DNA of 64,000 nucleotides, taken from the NCBI GenBank assembly GCA_964609215.1, contig CAZSQZ010000002.1, forward strand, positions 248,001 through 312,000. The letters run 5' to 3'. The position numbers and the translations under genes were made by a program. Below are positions 26,350-36,073 of the stretch, in pieces. This DNA comes from JABDKJ01 sp964609215. GTDB taxonomy: Bacteria > Bacteroidota > Bacteroidia > Flavobacteriales_D > JABDKJ01. The notes beneath the pieces were generated by a model. It was not told the origin of the DNA. It made no database searches and saw only the letters and a list, made by a program, of their open reading frames with translations. How positions within the stretch are numbered: the stretch's first letter is position 1; each line of letters starts with the position of its first letter.

Positions 26350-29172
26350 TTAAAAAGTTAGAGTAATTGAAGTGTTAAAGCGTCTTCCTTGTGCAAAATA
26401 TACTCCGGCAGAGGTGGCATCAAAACCATCTAATGAATCATTGATAGTTCTGGCAAATCTCGCATTATTGTCCGCATCACTAACATACAAAGTATTTAAT
26501 GCATTTAAAACATTGAAATTGAATCTCCATCTATAATTCAATAGTTCAAATCTATAATTCAAGTGTAAATTTAAATTTCCATATCCTGGTATTTGCCAAG
26601 ATTGTCTACCTTCATCTGAACCTCTAAGTGTGCTTGGATCAAAATCAGAGTAATAGTTATCAAAATAAGTATAAGCAGCAGTTATTGACGCATTTTTATA
26701 GAATTCATATCTAATATTTGTTGCATATTGTGTTTGAGCCGCATCTCCGACTTTTACGCCTTGTGCATCAAAAGTTAGCTCATATCTTGAACCATCTGCA
26801 TTCAGTACTGGTTGACCATTAGGACGCGTAAATTGAACCGTTTTTCTACTATCCCAAATCCAATCTCCCAATGAAACAACACCTTGAATAGAAAGTTTCT
26901 TAACTGGTTTATAAATAAAATCCCACTCAACACCCATGTGTCTTGCATTCATTCCATTTACATTTAATGAAATTCTAGATAAGGGGTCTTCCGGATCTGG
27001 AATGGTTAAACCACCAGGTAAAGGACGACTTTGCCAGTAGGTATAATAAGAGTTGATGTTAGAGCTAAATTGTTGACTTTTATAAGACCAACCCATTTCA
27101 ACTGCCTGAACTTTGGAATTTTCTATATCAGTTAACAAGGTATTTCCAAAATCGAAAATATTATTGAAATAGGGATTTCTGGATAGATATCCAACATTCA
27201 CAAATCCGTTTACACTTTCAGAAAAATTGTAATTAAAACCCATTTTAAAAGTACCACCATAACGAGTAAACCAATCTCTTCTTTGAAATTCCAAACCAGG
27301 AGATTCAGGTGTATATAAAATTCCATTGTGAACCACAGAATCAGGAATAACTTCTGATCCAATAAACCTATATTGAGGTGCAATAATAGTATCTCCTAAA
27401 TCCAATTGTCTAGGCAAAAAATAATCTATTCGCTTATATTGAGATGCTGCACCTGATACGTTTACGAAAGCAGACCAATTTGCTTTTGACCATTCCAATT
27501 GTGCATAAGAACCATACCAACGAACAAAAGAGTCATTATGAAAACCTATTTTATCTCCTTCTCTAGAAATTCTTTGGTTTAAATTTGGATTGAGATCATC
27601 TGGAGAAGTCTTTAGGTAATCAGCGCCCAAAAGATTATCCACTTCTGCATAGTGTTCTCCCCTATACCATCTATAATCTAGTCCCGCAGAAAAATCCATC
27701 TCATCACTTAATTTCCAACCTAATTTTGAAAGAGCTCCATACCAATTATGATTGTTTACAGATCTTCTTAAAAAAGTATCATCCACTGCAAAGTGTTCTG
27801 TTGTGCTAATAGCTGGATCGATATTCGGCCCAACAAAAGGATTAAATACAAGCCCTGTATTTACATCATATAACTCTTGAAAATTGGGTAGGTCATTATT
27901 ATAAGACCTAGTAGTAAAACCATTCAATCTGGTTCCCCCACCGCGACCTATTGAGAAATAAGCTATCGTACTCAAGTTCATCCTATCGTTGATATTCCAT
28001 GAGTCCCTTATGTAGGCCTGAGGCTTATGATATATATTTCGTCTATCATTGAAATTAATTAATTCTAAATTGACTCTGGTATTCGAATCATCCAAACTAT
28101 AGGTCTCTAAAGAATTAAAATGAGCATTGTAGTTAATACCTCTTGGGCCGGTAAAATTATTTAACAGGCTTGTATCAACTCCGTTTTCTAGGGCATATTC
28201 TAAATCATAAAGGGCCATACTCTCCTTTTGACTCCTTTGTCCATGCTCCTGTGGAGCTCCGGTTCCAGAAAAAGTAATTATGTGATTTTTTGTTCTTTTC
28301 TGAACTTTTGCATAATAATAATATGCTTCCGAATCTAAACCTGGCACCCAGCCATTTCTTCTTTTGTAAGAGCCAGCAACAGCATAACCCCAACCATTTT
28401 CCGAAACAGCTCCATTATGAATGAATGTACTTCTCAGAAAACCATTATTTCCTACTTCCTGACTAAATTGGGTTTTTCTTTCTTTAGATATTCCCGGAGA
28501 AATAACGTTAATAGTTCCACCAACTGAAGGTATCGCAATTTTAGATGCCCCTAAACCTCTTTGAACTTGTATGTCTCCATCTATTAACCAATTAGACCAA
28601 AACACCCATCCGTTTTCCATGTCATTCACTGGAATACCATCAATCATTACAGCTAGATCTCTTTGCTTAAATCCTCTTATGCTCACACGTGCATCTCCGT
28701 CTCCACCTCCTTGCTGCGTTGCTTGAACTCCAGGTGTAGAATTTAATACCATTGGTAATTCTTGAGAGGCTATTTGATCTCGAATCAGCTCTAGAGAAAC
28801 ATTGGTAAATGCAACAGGTGTTTTTCTGCTAATTGCCCTATCCGCAAAAATTTCAACCTCCGATAACATCTCAAGGTCAAGGGCAAAATTTAATCTTTTA
28901 ATACTCCTATCTGAATCTAACTTAACCGTCTTCGTTTTTGGCGAATATCCGACATAGGAAACCGTAATTTGATAAGTACCATATGGCAAATCAAGATAAT
29001 AATTACCATCTATGTCAGTAACTGTCCCTTTACCTGATTCGAAAAGAACTGTAGCTCCCAATAAAGCTTCTCCTGTTGCCGCATCACTTATATTTCCAGA
29101 TAACTGACCTTCCTGTGCAAACAGAAAAACACTAAAAAAAAGACTAAAGGTTAAGAGTAATGAATTCCGCAT
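26350..29172 (-). CDS. TonB-dependent receptor (CarboxypepD_reg-like N-terminus)
   Basis: The 940-residue outer-membrane receptor has a signal peptide ending at FAQ. A carboxypeptidase-regulatory-like domain follows (about 22-110: GQLSGNISDAATGEALLGAT). The plug domain (about 115-230) contains SIRGFKQRDLAVMIDGIPV, and a 22-strand barrel ends FNTSITLTF. It moves a ligand across the outer membrane with TonB energy. No SusD partner is adjacent. Instead, the gene is 12 bases after a lamin-tail secreted protein and 3 bases before the PLD gene, which suggests that the ligand is connected to their activities. Confidence 0.92.
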   Translation of the reverse strand: MRNSLLLTFSLFFSVFLFAQEGQLSGNISDAATGEALLGATVLFESGKGTVTDIDGNYYLDLPYGTYQITVSYVGYSPKTKTVKLDSDRSIKRLNFALDLEMLSEVEIFADRAISRKTPVAFTNVSLELIRDQIASQELPMVLNSTPGVQATQQGGGDGDARVSIRGFKQRDLAVMIDGIPVNDMENGWVFWSNWLIDGDIQVQRGLGASKIAIPSVGGTINVISPGISKERKTQFSQEVGNNGFLRSTFIHNGAVSENGWGYAVAGSYKRRNGWVPGLDSEAYYYYAKVQKRTKNHIITFSGTGAPQEHGQRSQKESMALYDLEYALENGVDTSLLNNFTGPRGINYNAHFNSLETYSLDDSNTRVNLELINFNDRRNIYHKPQAYIRDSWNINDRMNLSTIAYFSIGRGGGTRLNGFTTRSYNNDLPNFQELYDVNTGLVFNPFVGPNIDPAISTTEHFAVDDTFLRRSVNNHNWYGALSKLGWKLSDEMDFSAGLDYRWYRGEHYAEVDNLLGADYLKTSPDDLNPNLNQRISREGDKIGFHNDSFVRWYGSYAQLEWSKANWSAFVNVSGAASQYKRIDYFLPRQLDLGDTIIAPQYRFIGSEVIPDSVVHNGILYTPESPGLEFQRRDWFTRYGGTFKMGFNYNFSESVNGFVNVGYLSRNPYFNNIFDFGNTLLTDIENSKVQAVEMGWSYKSQQFSSNINSYYTYWQSRPLPGGLTIPDPEDPLSRISLNVNGMNARHMGVEWDFIYKPVKKLSIQGVVSLGDWIWDSRKTVQFTRPNGQPVLNADGSRYELTFDAQGVKVGDAAQTQYATNIRYEFYKNASITAAYTYFDNYYSDFDPSTLRGSDEGRQSWQIPGYGNLNLHLNYRFELLNYRWRFNFNVLNALNTLYVSDADNNARFARTINDSLDGFDATSAGVYFAQGRRFNTSITLTF

Positions 29173-29184
29173 TTAACTCGAAAA

Positions 29185-30126
29185 TTATCTAACAATAATT
29201 CTCTTAGTGCTTACAATATTATTCTCTGTTCTGATATTAACTAGATAAGCTCCTTCTATCCAACCTTGGGTATCCACTTTTACCACACTAGAAGTTTCAT
29301 TCAAATAAGATTCATAAATCTTTTCTCCTGTGATTGAATATACTATCACCTCTGAAATAAAATCTTCTGATGAAACCTCAAAATACCCTTCCACAGAAGG
29401 ATTAGGGAATACATTGATTATACTATTATCATATATTTCTTCAATACCAACAATAGAAGGATCACAATCGCATATATGTATTCCTAAATTATCGAAAGTA
29501 TTTGCAGGCAGGGTATCAAATTCAGCCTGCAAATCATAAGTAGCAGGGTTTGAAGTCAATCCCGATAGAATAGTTTGCTTTCTTATCAAAGTATGGTTTG
29601 CTGACATATAAACGGTCTCGCCTTGACTATCTATGTAAGGCCCCCAACCATCAGGAAAATCAGAATCTCCAACTTTACCAATTAAGTCGTGAACTACAAG
29701 ACCATTAGACATATCTAAATCTAAAAGCATAATAGCATCGTTACCATTGAAATACATTGTTTCCATACCACCATTGTGTTGAGGATTTGCAAATGTGTCC
29801 GCTAACAATTGTAATTCATCCCAAACAGGAGCTTCAAAATCTACACCTGTAGAATCTCTTTTGTCAATAACCACAACATAGGTTTCATATGGCATTAGTA
29901 TTCCCTGCAAATCAACTGCATTACTTGGGTTTTGATTTTGGTTTCTAAATCTTACCAGTCCATAAGGAGCCATATCTATTGGGTTTGGGCTTGCATTATA
30001 AACCTCCAAGGCCTTGTTATTTGACCAACCTTCTACATATTCTGAAATAAAAAGATTACCACAATCTTGAGCAGAAAGACCTGCAGTTAGAACAAAAACT
30101 AAAATTGAGAGTAAACGTGTTTTCAT
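29185..30126 (-). CDS. Secreted lamin-tail-domain protein with T9SS tag
   Basis: The 313-residue protein has a signal peptide ending at LSAQ. A lamin-tail domain follows (about 22-200; LFISEYVEGWSNNKALEVYN, PYGLVRFRNQNQN, YETYVVVID), then a T9SS sorting domain (about 237-313; INVFPNPSVEGYFEV, ending STKRIIVR). LTD proteins on cell surfaces often accompany secreted nucleases or phosphatases. It is the first gene of the three-gene unit with the TonB receptor and the PLD-like protein. No catalytic motif is visible, so it is more likely a binding or anchoring protein. Confidence 0.82.
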   Translation of the reverse strand: MKTRLLSILVFVLTAGLSAQDCGNLFISEYVEGWSNNKALEVYNASPNPIDMAPYGLVRFRNQNQNPSNAVDLQGILMPYETYVVVIDKRDSTGVDFEAPVWDELQLLADTFANPQHNGGMETMYFNGNDAIMLLDLDMSNGLVVHDLIGKVGDSDFPDGWGPYIDSQGETVYMSANHTLIRKQTILSGLTSNPATYDLQAEFDTLPANTFDNLGIHICDCDPSIVGIEEIYDNSIINVFPNPSVEGYFEVSSEDFISEVIVYSITGEKIYESYLNETSSVVKVDTQGWIEGAYLVNIRTENNIVSTKRIIVR

Positions 30127-30279
30127 ATTTAATTCTTTTAGATTACTAAATTACAATTTATTGCCTGATTTGCTTATTATTTCTAAGTTAAATAACCATT
30201 ATTTTGAATATCAAATTGACTTATATTGAAGGGCCAAAAACGAAAAACATAAATTAATATCTTAGCTGCCCTCAAAAAT

Positions 30280-30990
30280 TTGAACCTGAGCCTAGTAATT
30301 ATTCCAACATACAACGAAAAAGAGAATATCGAAAAAATTATTCGAAAGGTTTTCTCAATGCGTCAAAATTTCGACATTTTGGTTGTAGATGACGGTTCTC
30401 CCGATGGCACTGGGCAAATCGTGAAAAATCTTCAAAAGGAATTTTCAAGCCTCTTTATTCTAGAGAGAAGCGGAAAAAATGGCTTGGGCACTGCCTACAT
30501 TGCTGGCTTTAAATGGGCATTGGAAAAAGATTATAGTTTCATATTTGAAATGGATGCAGATTTTTCTCACAATCCTGAAGATTTGGATAGACTAAGAACC
30601 GCTTGTCAAAATGGTGCTGATATGAGCATTGGTTCTCGCTATGTTAATGGTGGAGGTTTGGTAAACTGGCCCTGGTTAAGAATCGCAATGAGCAAGGGTG
30701 CTTCATTTTATTCTAGGCTGGTACTTAACATGGGGGTAAGGGATACAACTGCGGGCTTTAAATGTTATACCCGAAAAGTATTAGAAGCTTTACCCTTGGA
30801 TGAGATAAAATTTGTTGGTTACGCCTTTCAAATTGAGATGAAGTACAGAACATTTAAAAAGGGATTTAAAATAACCGAAGTCCCTATCGTGTTTAAAGAT
30901 AGAACAGAAGGAAAATCTAAAATGAGCACGGATATTTTTAAGGAAGCATTTTTTGGAATTCTCAAATTGAGATCAATGAATTTAAAGTAA
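30280..30990 (+). CDS. Polyprenol monophosphomannose synthase-like glycosyltransferase
   Basis: The 236-residue GT2 enzyme has LVIIPTYNEKENIE, the nucleotide-binding DDGSPDGT and the acceptor motif EMDADFSHNPEDL. GSRYVNGGG and DTTAGFKCY follow, typical of dolichyl/polyprenyl-phosphate mannosyltransferases. It lacks the C-terminal membrane domain of some homologues. The start is TTG at 30280 since no ATG fits before LVIIPTYNE. It directly precedes dihydroorotase (1-base gap), a linkage common in Bacteroidota. Confidence 0.85.
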   Translation: MNLSLVIIPTYNEKENIEKIIRKVFSMRQNFDILVVDDGSPDGTGQIVKNLQKEFSSLFILERSGKNGLGTAYIAGFKWALEKDYSFIFEMDADFSHNPEDLDRLRTACQNGADMSIGSRYVNGGGLVNWPWLRIAMSKGASFYSRLVLNMGVRDTTAGFKCYTRKVLEALPLDEIKFVGYAFQIEMKYRTFKKGFKITEVPIVFKDRTEGKSKMSTDIFKEAFFGILKLRSMNLK

Positions 30991-30991
30991 A

Positions 30992-32320
30992 ATGGGAGTA
31001 ATAATTAAAAATGCTACAATCGTAAATGAGGGCGAAAAATTCATTGGTTCTATCTTAATTGAGAATAGCATTATTAAGGAGATATTCAAGGGAGAAATCC
31101 CAAATGGGCATGAGGAAATAGATGCTACTGGAAAATTTTTGATCCCCGGGATTATTGATGATCAAGTTCATTTCAGAGAACCTGGACTGACTCATAAAGG
31201 AGACTTATATACCGAACCAAAGGCAGCTGTTGCAGGAGGTTGCACTTCTTTTATGGAGATGCCAAATACAATTCCTCAAAGCCTCACCCAAGATCTACTG
31301 CAACAGAAATATGACCGTGCGCATGAAGTTTCATTGGCCAATTTTTCCTTTTACATGGGTGCTTCAAATGATAACCTGAGTGAAGTGCTAAAGACCAATG
31401 AAAAAAATGTTTGTGGTGTAAAAGTATTTATGGGTAGTTCAACTGGAAATATGCTGGTCGATAATCCAAAGACACTAGAAGGTTTATTTAAAGAGTGTCC
31501 GCTGATTATTGCTTCGCATTGTGAATATGAGCCTATTATTAAAGAGAATCTTGCCAGACATATTTCTAAGTATGGAGATAATATTCCCATTCAACTTCAT
31601 CCTATTATAAGAAGCGAAGAAGCATGTTACAGGTCCAGTTCTTTAGCTGCAGAAATGGCAACAAAGTTTGGGGCCAGATTGCATATTCTGCATATTAGTA
31701 CAGCCAAGGAAATAAGCATTTTTGACAAAGGGAGTGACTTTAAAAATAAGAATGTAACGGCAGAAGCCTGTGTTCATCACCTTAGTTTTTCTGATGCAGA
31801 TTACCTAGAAAAGAAAACATATATAAAATGGAATCCCGCTGTCAAAACAGCAAAGGATAGAGATGGAGTTTGGGAAGGGTTATTGGAAGATAGAATTGAT
31901 GTCATCGCAACGGATCACGCACCGCATACTATTGAGGAAAAAGAAAATCCATATACCAAAGCCCCATCTGGCGGACCTCTTATTCAGCATTCTTTGGTAG
32001 CTATGATGCAACATGTAGAGGATGGAAGAATTTCTATAGAAAGAATGGTCGATAAAATGTGTCATAAACCTGCAGAGCTTTTTGATGTAGAGAAAAGAGG
32101 ATACATTAGACCTAATTATTTTGCAGATATCGTACTTCTCGAAAAAGAGAAATGGCAGGTAGAGAAATCGAATATATTATATAAGTGTAATTGGTCTCCT
32201 TTTGAGGGAAAAAGGTTTGATTATAGGGTGAGTCATACATTTGTAAATGGTCATTTGGCTTATTGCAATGGGGAATTTGATGAAAGTAAAAAAGGAGAAC
32301 GACTTACTTTTGTAAGATGA
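30992..32320 (+). CDS. pyrC: Dihydroorotase
   Basis: The 442-residue amidohydrolase cyclises carbamoyl aspartate in pyrimidine synthesis. It shows DDQVHFREPGLTHKGDLYTE, GVKVFMGSSTGNM with the candidate carboxylated Lys, IASHCE, LHILHIST and the catalytic Asp in ATDHAPHT. The usual HxH pair is QVH, so the first metal histidine is Gln, as I recall for other Bacteroidota enzymes of this type. Length and class I layout are normal. An ATGA overlap couples it to the DUF4296 gene. Confidence 0.88.
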   Translation: MGVIIKNATIVNEGEKFIGSILIENSIIKEIFKGEIPNGHEEIDATGKFLIPGIIDDQVHFREPGLTHKGDLYTEPKAAVAGGCTSFMEMPNTIPQSLTQDLLQQKYDRAHEVSLANFSFYMGASNDNLSEVLKTNEKNVCGVKVFMGSSTGNMLVDNPKTLEGLFKECPLIIASHCEYEPIIKENLARHISKYGDNIPIQLHPIIRSEEACYRSSSLAAEMATKFGARLHILHISTAKEISIFDKGSDFKNKNVTAEACVHHLSFSDADYLEKKTYIKWNPAVKTAKDRDGVWEGLLEDRIDVIATDHAPHTIEEKENPYTKAPSGGPLIQHSLVAMMQHVEDGRISIERMVDKMCHKPAELFDVEKRGYIRPNYFADIVLLEKEKWQVEKSNILYKCNWSPFEGKRFDYRVSHTFVNGHLAYCNGEFDESKKGERLTFVR

Positions 32321-32694
32321 AGTGGCTCGTAATCATAACAACTGTATTACTTTTTTCATGTGCATCAGATGACGAAATACCACAAGAATGCATTCCAGTT
32401 GAAGAGTTCACAAATATCCTATATGGAATGGAAATCATCGATGCAATACAAATTCAGAATATGAGAGGTGAAACTCAAAAAGACAGCACTACTTTTGCGC
32501 AGTATAAGTTTCTTTTTGATAGTCTGAATATCAGTAAGGAAAAATTTGATTTGTCTTTCGCCTATTACCAAACAAATCCGGATTTAATGATGGAAATGAC
32601 AGATACGCTTGTCGCTAGAATATCCAGAAATGAGGAAAAAGTAAGTAAAGAGTTGCGTGATCTTAGATGGCGATCAAATAAAAAAGGAGACTAA
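32317..32694 (+). CDS. DUF4296 lipoprotein
   Basis: The 125-residue protein starts with a lipoprotein signal (VLLFSCASDD). It then has the DUF4296 pattern: a helical domain with ILYGMEIIDAIQIQN and FKFLFDSLNISKEKF-like elements (here YKFLFDSLNISKEKF), and SFAYYQTNPDLMMEM. The function of the family is unknown. The conserved neighbourhood with dihydroorotase and a glycosyltransferase supports the assignment. Its stop overlaps the start of the next gene (TAATG). Confidence 0.85.
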   Translation: MKWLVIITTVLLFSCASDDEIPQECIPVEEFTNILYGMEIIDAIQIQNMRGETQKDSTTFAQYKFLFDSLNISKEKFDLSFAYYQTNPDLMMEMTDTLVARISRNEEKVSKELRDLRWRSNKKGD

Positions 32695-33349
32695 TGAAAC
32701 TGTTAATAGCTGGAGGTTCTGGGATGGTTGGTGAACTTATTGTCCAAAAAGCATTAAGGATAATAGAGTGAGCAAGCTTGTTTCCTTAGTTAGAAAGACA
32801 GGAAAAATAAAGCATGAAAAATTAGAAGAGGTTGTGGTTGAGGACTTTGAAAATTACTCTGCTCAAATTAATTCTTTTGGAGATGTCTCAGCAGCATTTT
32901 TTTGCATTGGTGTATATACTGGAGCAGTTTCAAGGGAAGAGTTTAAGAAAATAACTGTAGACTATGCTATTGCTTTTGGAAAGACATTAGAAGAATATTC
33001 TCCTGAAAGTCGTTTGTGTTTATTAAGTGGCTCGGGTGCGGATAGAACTGAGAAAAGCAGAATCATGTTTGCAAAGGATAAAGGGATTGCAGAAAATGCT
33101 TTAAGCAAGCTCCAGCTATCCGCTTTTCATACATTCAGGCCTGCTTATATTTATCCTGTGAAAAAAAGAAAAGAGCCTAACTTTACTTATGCAGCTACTC
33201 GCTTTCTTTATCCTTTAATCAAGCTCTTTGGAAAAAATGCAAGTATTAAATCTACGGAACTTGCGGAGGGAATGTTTAAGGCTGGAATGAATGGATGCGA
33301 CAAAGAGGTACTAGAAAATAGAGATATCTTAGAACTAGTTGCCCATTAA
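32694..33349 (+). pseudogene. NAD(P)-binding Rossmann protein interrupted by a frameshift
   Basis: ATG at 32694, preceded by a strong AAGGAG, opens MKLLIAGGSGMVGELIVQK, a perfect Rossmann NAD(P) start. That frame ends at TGA 32769-32771. The rest of the protein (VSKLVSLVRKTGKIKHEKL..., to 33349) is in the frame shifted by -1. The two frames join at the A5 tract 32746-32750. One additional A would give QKSIKDNRVSKLVSLVRK and a complete 218-residue family member of the epimerase/YwnB type. It may be a recent mutation, an assembly error in a homopolymer, or slippage. The downstream part shows no other damage. Confidence 0.75.
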
Positions 33350-34348
33350 ATCTTTATAGTATTTCCCATAGTAATGAACGGTCTCCTCCACACTTGGATA
33401 TTCAATATCAATAAATTTAGACAATTTGGAATTATCATATCTAACATTTAAAAGAGATCCAGCGACCATTTCTTGAGAGACCTTTGGTTCTATTCCAATT
33501 TTAGCCAGAATTCCTAAAATTCTCGAAGCCCATTTTATTGTTGAAATTTTCAAAACCTTGGACGGAGCTTTTTTACCTAAAGAATCTGCAACACCTTTAA
33601 ATAAGTCTTTAGCTAAAAGGTCATGAGCTGAAAGAATAAAACGCTCTTTCCATATTTCCTTTTCCATTAGTTCTGAAGCCGCAAAAGAAATAGAACGTGC
33701 ATCTATTATCGAATTTAAACTGGGACCCACCACTTTCAGACCATTCCACACTGTGCTATATATTTTTCCACTACTTATATCTGGTCTACCGGCACCCATA
33801 ATCAATGATGGGCAAAGTATTACCGCATTTAAACCTTCTTCTATTCCTCGCCAAACTTCCATTTCCGAATAGTATTTGGAAATGGAATAGTAACTGGGAT
33901 TCCCTTCATCTGTCCAAAGATCATTTTCTGTCAAAGGTTTGGAATTATTGACTCTTCCCAATGCAGCTATAGAAGAAATGTGACAAAACTTCTTTACGTC
34001 CATTTCAAGTGCTAGGTTGACAACATTTGCTGTTCCTTGAATATTGGTCTCTAACATTTCTTCACGATTCTTCTTATGAAAAGAAACCAATGCCGCTGCA
34101 TGATAAACTTCATCGCAAGCCTCCATACCGTTTCTCAAAGAAACAACATCTAAAACATCTCCTTCGCACCAATTTACCTGATCAAATTTCTTGCTTCCGT
34201 CTTTTGGATCATAAAAAAGGAAGGCTTTTTTCACAAAATCCAAATTGCTACTTGACCTTTTTAATGCTCTAACTTCTTGTCCTTTAGAAATAAAATCAAA
34301 TAATAATCGAATACCTAGTAAGCCTGTGCCTCCGGTAAGAAATACCAT
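33335..34348 (-). CDS. NAD-dependent epimerase/dehydratase (extended SDR)
   Basis: The 337-residue protein begins MVFLTGGTGLLGIRLL with the TGGTGLLG NAD motif. YHAAALVSF and the active-site YSISKYYSE (YxxxK) follow, with CPSLIMGAG. This is the atypical or extended SDR pattern, similar to dihydroflavonol-4-reductase-type epimerases. The ATG at 34348 was preferred over one 10 codons upstream because it directly precedes the Rossmann strand. Its end overlaps the convergent frameshifted gene by 15 bases. Confidence 0.85.
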   Translation of the reverse strand: MVFLTGGTGLLGIRLLFDFISKGQEVRALKRSSSNLDFVKKAFLFYDPKDGSKKFDQVNWCEGDVLDVVSLRNGMEACDEVYHAAALVSFHKKNREEMLETNIQGTANVVNLALEMDVKKFCHISSIAALGRVNNSKPLTENDLWTDEGNPSYYSISKYYSEMEVWRGIEEGLNAVILCPSLIMGAGRPDISSGKIYSTVWNGLKVVGPSLNSIIDARSISFAASELMEKEIWKERFILSAHDLLAKDLFKGVADSLGKKAPSKVLKISTIKWASRILGILAKIGIEPKVSQEMVAGSLLNVRYDNSKLSKFIDIEYPSVEETVHYYGKYYKDLMGN

Positions 34349-34452
34349 ATTGTAAAGTAAACATTTCCTCTTTGGCAAAAAAAATTCTTAGAACAAATTC
34401 AGAAAGAGGCTAATGTAATTTAGTATCTTCAATTTTTGAAGATTTTGAAACA

Positions 34453-35673
34453 ATGATAACTAGCACTGAGGCTTTGAAATCCCTGGCTCAAGAAGCCGCT
34501 CTTATGCCACAAGAAGAAATGTTGGAGGTGAGCAAAAAAAAGAAGCAACTCTATATTGGCATACCTAAAGAGACTTCTTTTCAAGAAAACAGGGTTGCTC
34601 TTACCCCTGAAGCCGTAAAGCTCCTAACCAGTAATGGAAATAAGGTTATTGTTGAACGAGATGCTGGTAAAAAAGCAAATTTTTCAGATACTGATTATTC
34701 TGAGGCCGGAGCGGAAATAGGAGATGTAACTCAGGTTTTTGATGCGGATATCATTTTGAAGGTAGCTCCCCCATTCAAAAAGGAAATTAAAATGATGAAA
34801 TCTCATCAAACTTTAATTTCTGCTCTTCAACTTACGGTTCATCCTAAAGATACGCTTGAACTTTTAATGAAGAAAAAAGTAACGGCAATTGCATGGGACT
34901 TTATTAAGGACGAAGAAAATATTTTCCCAGTGGTAAGAGCAATGGGTGAAATTGCTGGCAACACTTCTATATTAATAGCTGCAGAATACCTGAGTAATAT
35001 TAATGAGGGCAAAGGTCTTATGTTCGGAGGTATTGCTGGTGTACAACCAAGTGAGGTAGTAATTCTCGGTGCTGGAACGGTTGGAGAATTTGCAACTAAA
35101 GCTGCTTTAGGCCTAGGGGCAGAAGTACGAGTTTTTGATAACTCCATTTCTAGATTAAGACGTCTACAGCAAACAATAGGACACAAGATTTTTACCTCTA
35201 CTGTTCAACCAAATGTACTCGCAAGAGAATTAAAAACAGCGGATGTGGTTATAGGTGCTGTTAGAACGAGTTCAGGACGAACACCTTGTATAGTAAGCAC
35301 GGAAATGGTGGAATCTATGAAAGAAGGTTCTGTAATTGTAGATGTTAGTATAGATAGAGGAGGATGCTTTGAAACTTCGGAGGTCACTAACCATGACCAT
35401 CCTGTTTTTACAAAATATGGAGTCATTCACTATTGCGTCCCAAATATAGCTTCTAGAGTTTCACGGACCGCTTCATATGCTCTTTCAAATATTTTTGGAC
35501 CGCTTCTAAATACTATGGGCAATAAAGGAGGCGCTACTGCTCTAATGAAAATAAACCACGGTTTTAGAAATGGCACTTACGTATATAGAGGTACACTAAC
35601 CAAGGAAATGTTAGCTAAAGCATTTCATCTCCCATTCAAAGATTTGGAATTACTCTTCCATACTATAAGATAA
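34453..35673 (+). CDS. ald: Alanine dehydrogenase
   Basis: The 406-residue enzyme has an N-terminal extension of about 30 residues, then IGIPKETSFQENRVALTPEAV, the opening of the alanine dehydrogenase/transhydrogenase family. The NAD site VILGAGTVGEFATKAALGLGA and INHGFRNGTYVYRG are Bacteroidota-typical. It interconverts L-alanine and pyruvate. A proton-translocating transhydrogenase alpha subunit is an alternative, but no beta subunit is nearby. A one-base gap links it to the next gene. Confidence 0.85.
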   Translation: MITSTEALKSLAQEAALMPQEEMLEVSKKKKQLYIGIPKETSFQENRVALTPEAVKLLTSNGNKVIVERDAGKKANFSDTDYSEAGAEIGDVTQVFDADIILKVAPPFKKEIKMMKSHQTLISALQLTVHPKDTLELLMKKKVTAIAWDFIKDEENIFPVVRAMGEIAGNTSILIAAEYLSNINEGKGLMFGGIAGVQPSEVVILGAGTVGEFATKAALGLGAEVRVFDNSISRLRRLQQTIGHKIFTSTVQPNVLARELKTADVVIGAVRTSSGRTPCIVSTEMVESMKEGSVIVDVSIDRGGCFETSEVTNHDHPVFTKYGVIHYCVPNIASRVSRTASYALSNIFGPLLNTMGNKGGATALMKINHGFRNGTYVYRGTLTKEMLAKAFHLPFKDLELLFHTIR

Positions 35674-35674
35674 A

Positions 35675-36070
35675 ATGCTCAGGAGATTTAAACTGTTTTT
35701 TTTTGGAGTGCTTTTGGGCTGTATTGTAGTTGCTTGGGCTTTCGGAGATAAGATGAGTCTATTCACATCCTGGATGCCAAATGAACGCGTTTTAGTTCGT
35801 CTGCAGCAGACAGAAATGAAGCAAACCCAAAAAGCACATTGTCTTATGGAATGTTTGGGAATAGAAAGAAAGCATATCGACTCACTAAAGAAGAATGGGG
35901 ATATCGATTTTAAAAACTCAGAAACTCAAAAAAAGCCTTTGACCTACATTGTTAATCATACCGACTCATTACTGGGAAATTTTCAATTGGTTTTTGCAGC
36001 TGCAGATTCTACCTCAACTATAATAAATGCAAGTGTGGAAATGAGTGAAAAAAATTGTGATTGCAATTAA
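35675..36070 (+). CDS. DUF4258-like single-pass membrane protein
   Basis: The 131-residue protein has one N-terminal membrane helix (about 6-25, LFFFGVLLGCIVVAWAF). A periplasmic or external domain follows with a pattern I associate with DUF4258 (NERVL near residue 38, DIDFKNSE, YIVNH). Two clustered Cys in NCDCN end the protein. No function is known. It starts one base after the ald stop codon, so both are presumably cotranscribed. Confidence 0.55.
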   Translation: MLRRFKLFFFGVLLGCIVVAWAFGDKMSLFTSWMPNERVLVRLQQTEMKQTQKAHCLMECLGIERKHIDSLKKNGDIDFKNSETQKKPLTYIVNHTDSLLGNFQLVFAAADSTSTIINASVEMSEKNCDCN

Positions 36071-36073
36071 GCA

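Noticed and set aside
32740..32770. Programmed -1 frameshift at CAAAAAG
   Set aside because: The heptamer does not follow X-XXY-YYZ, and I see no clear downstream pseudoknot. A single-base deletion or sequencing error is simpler.
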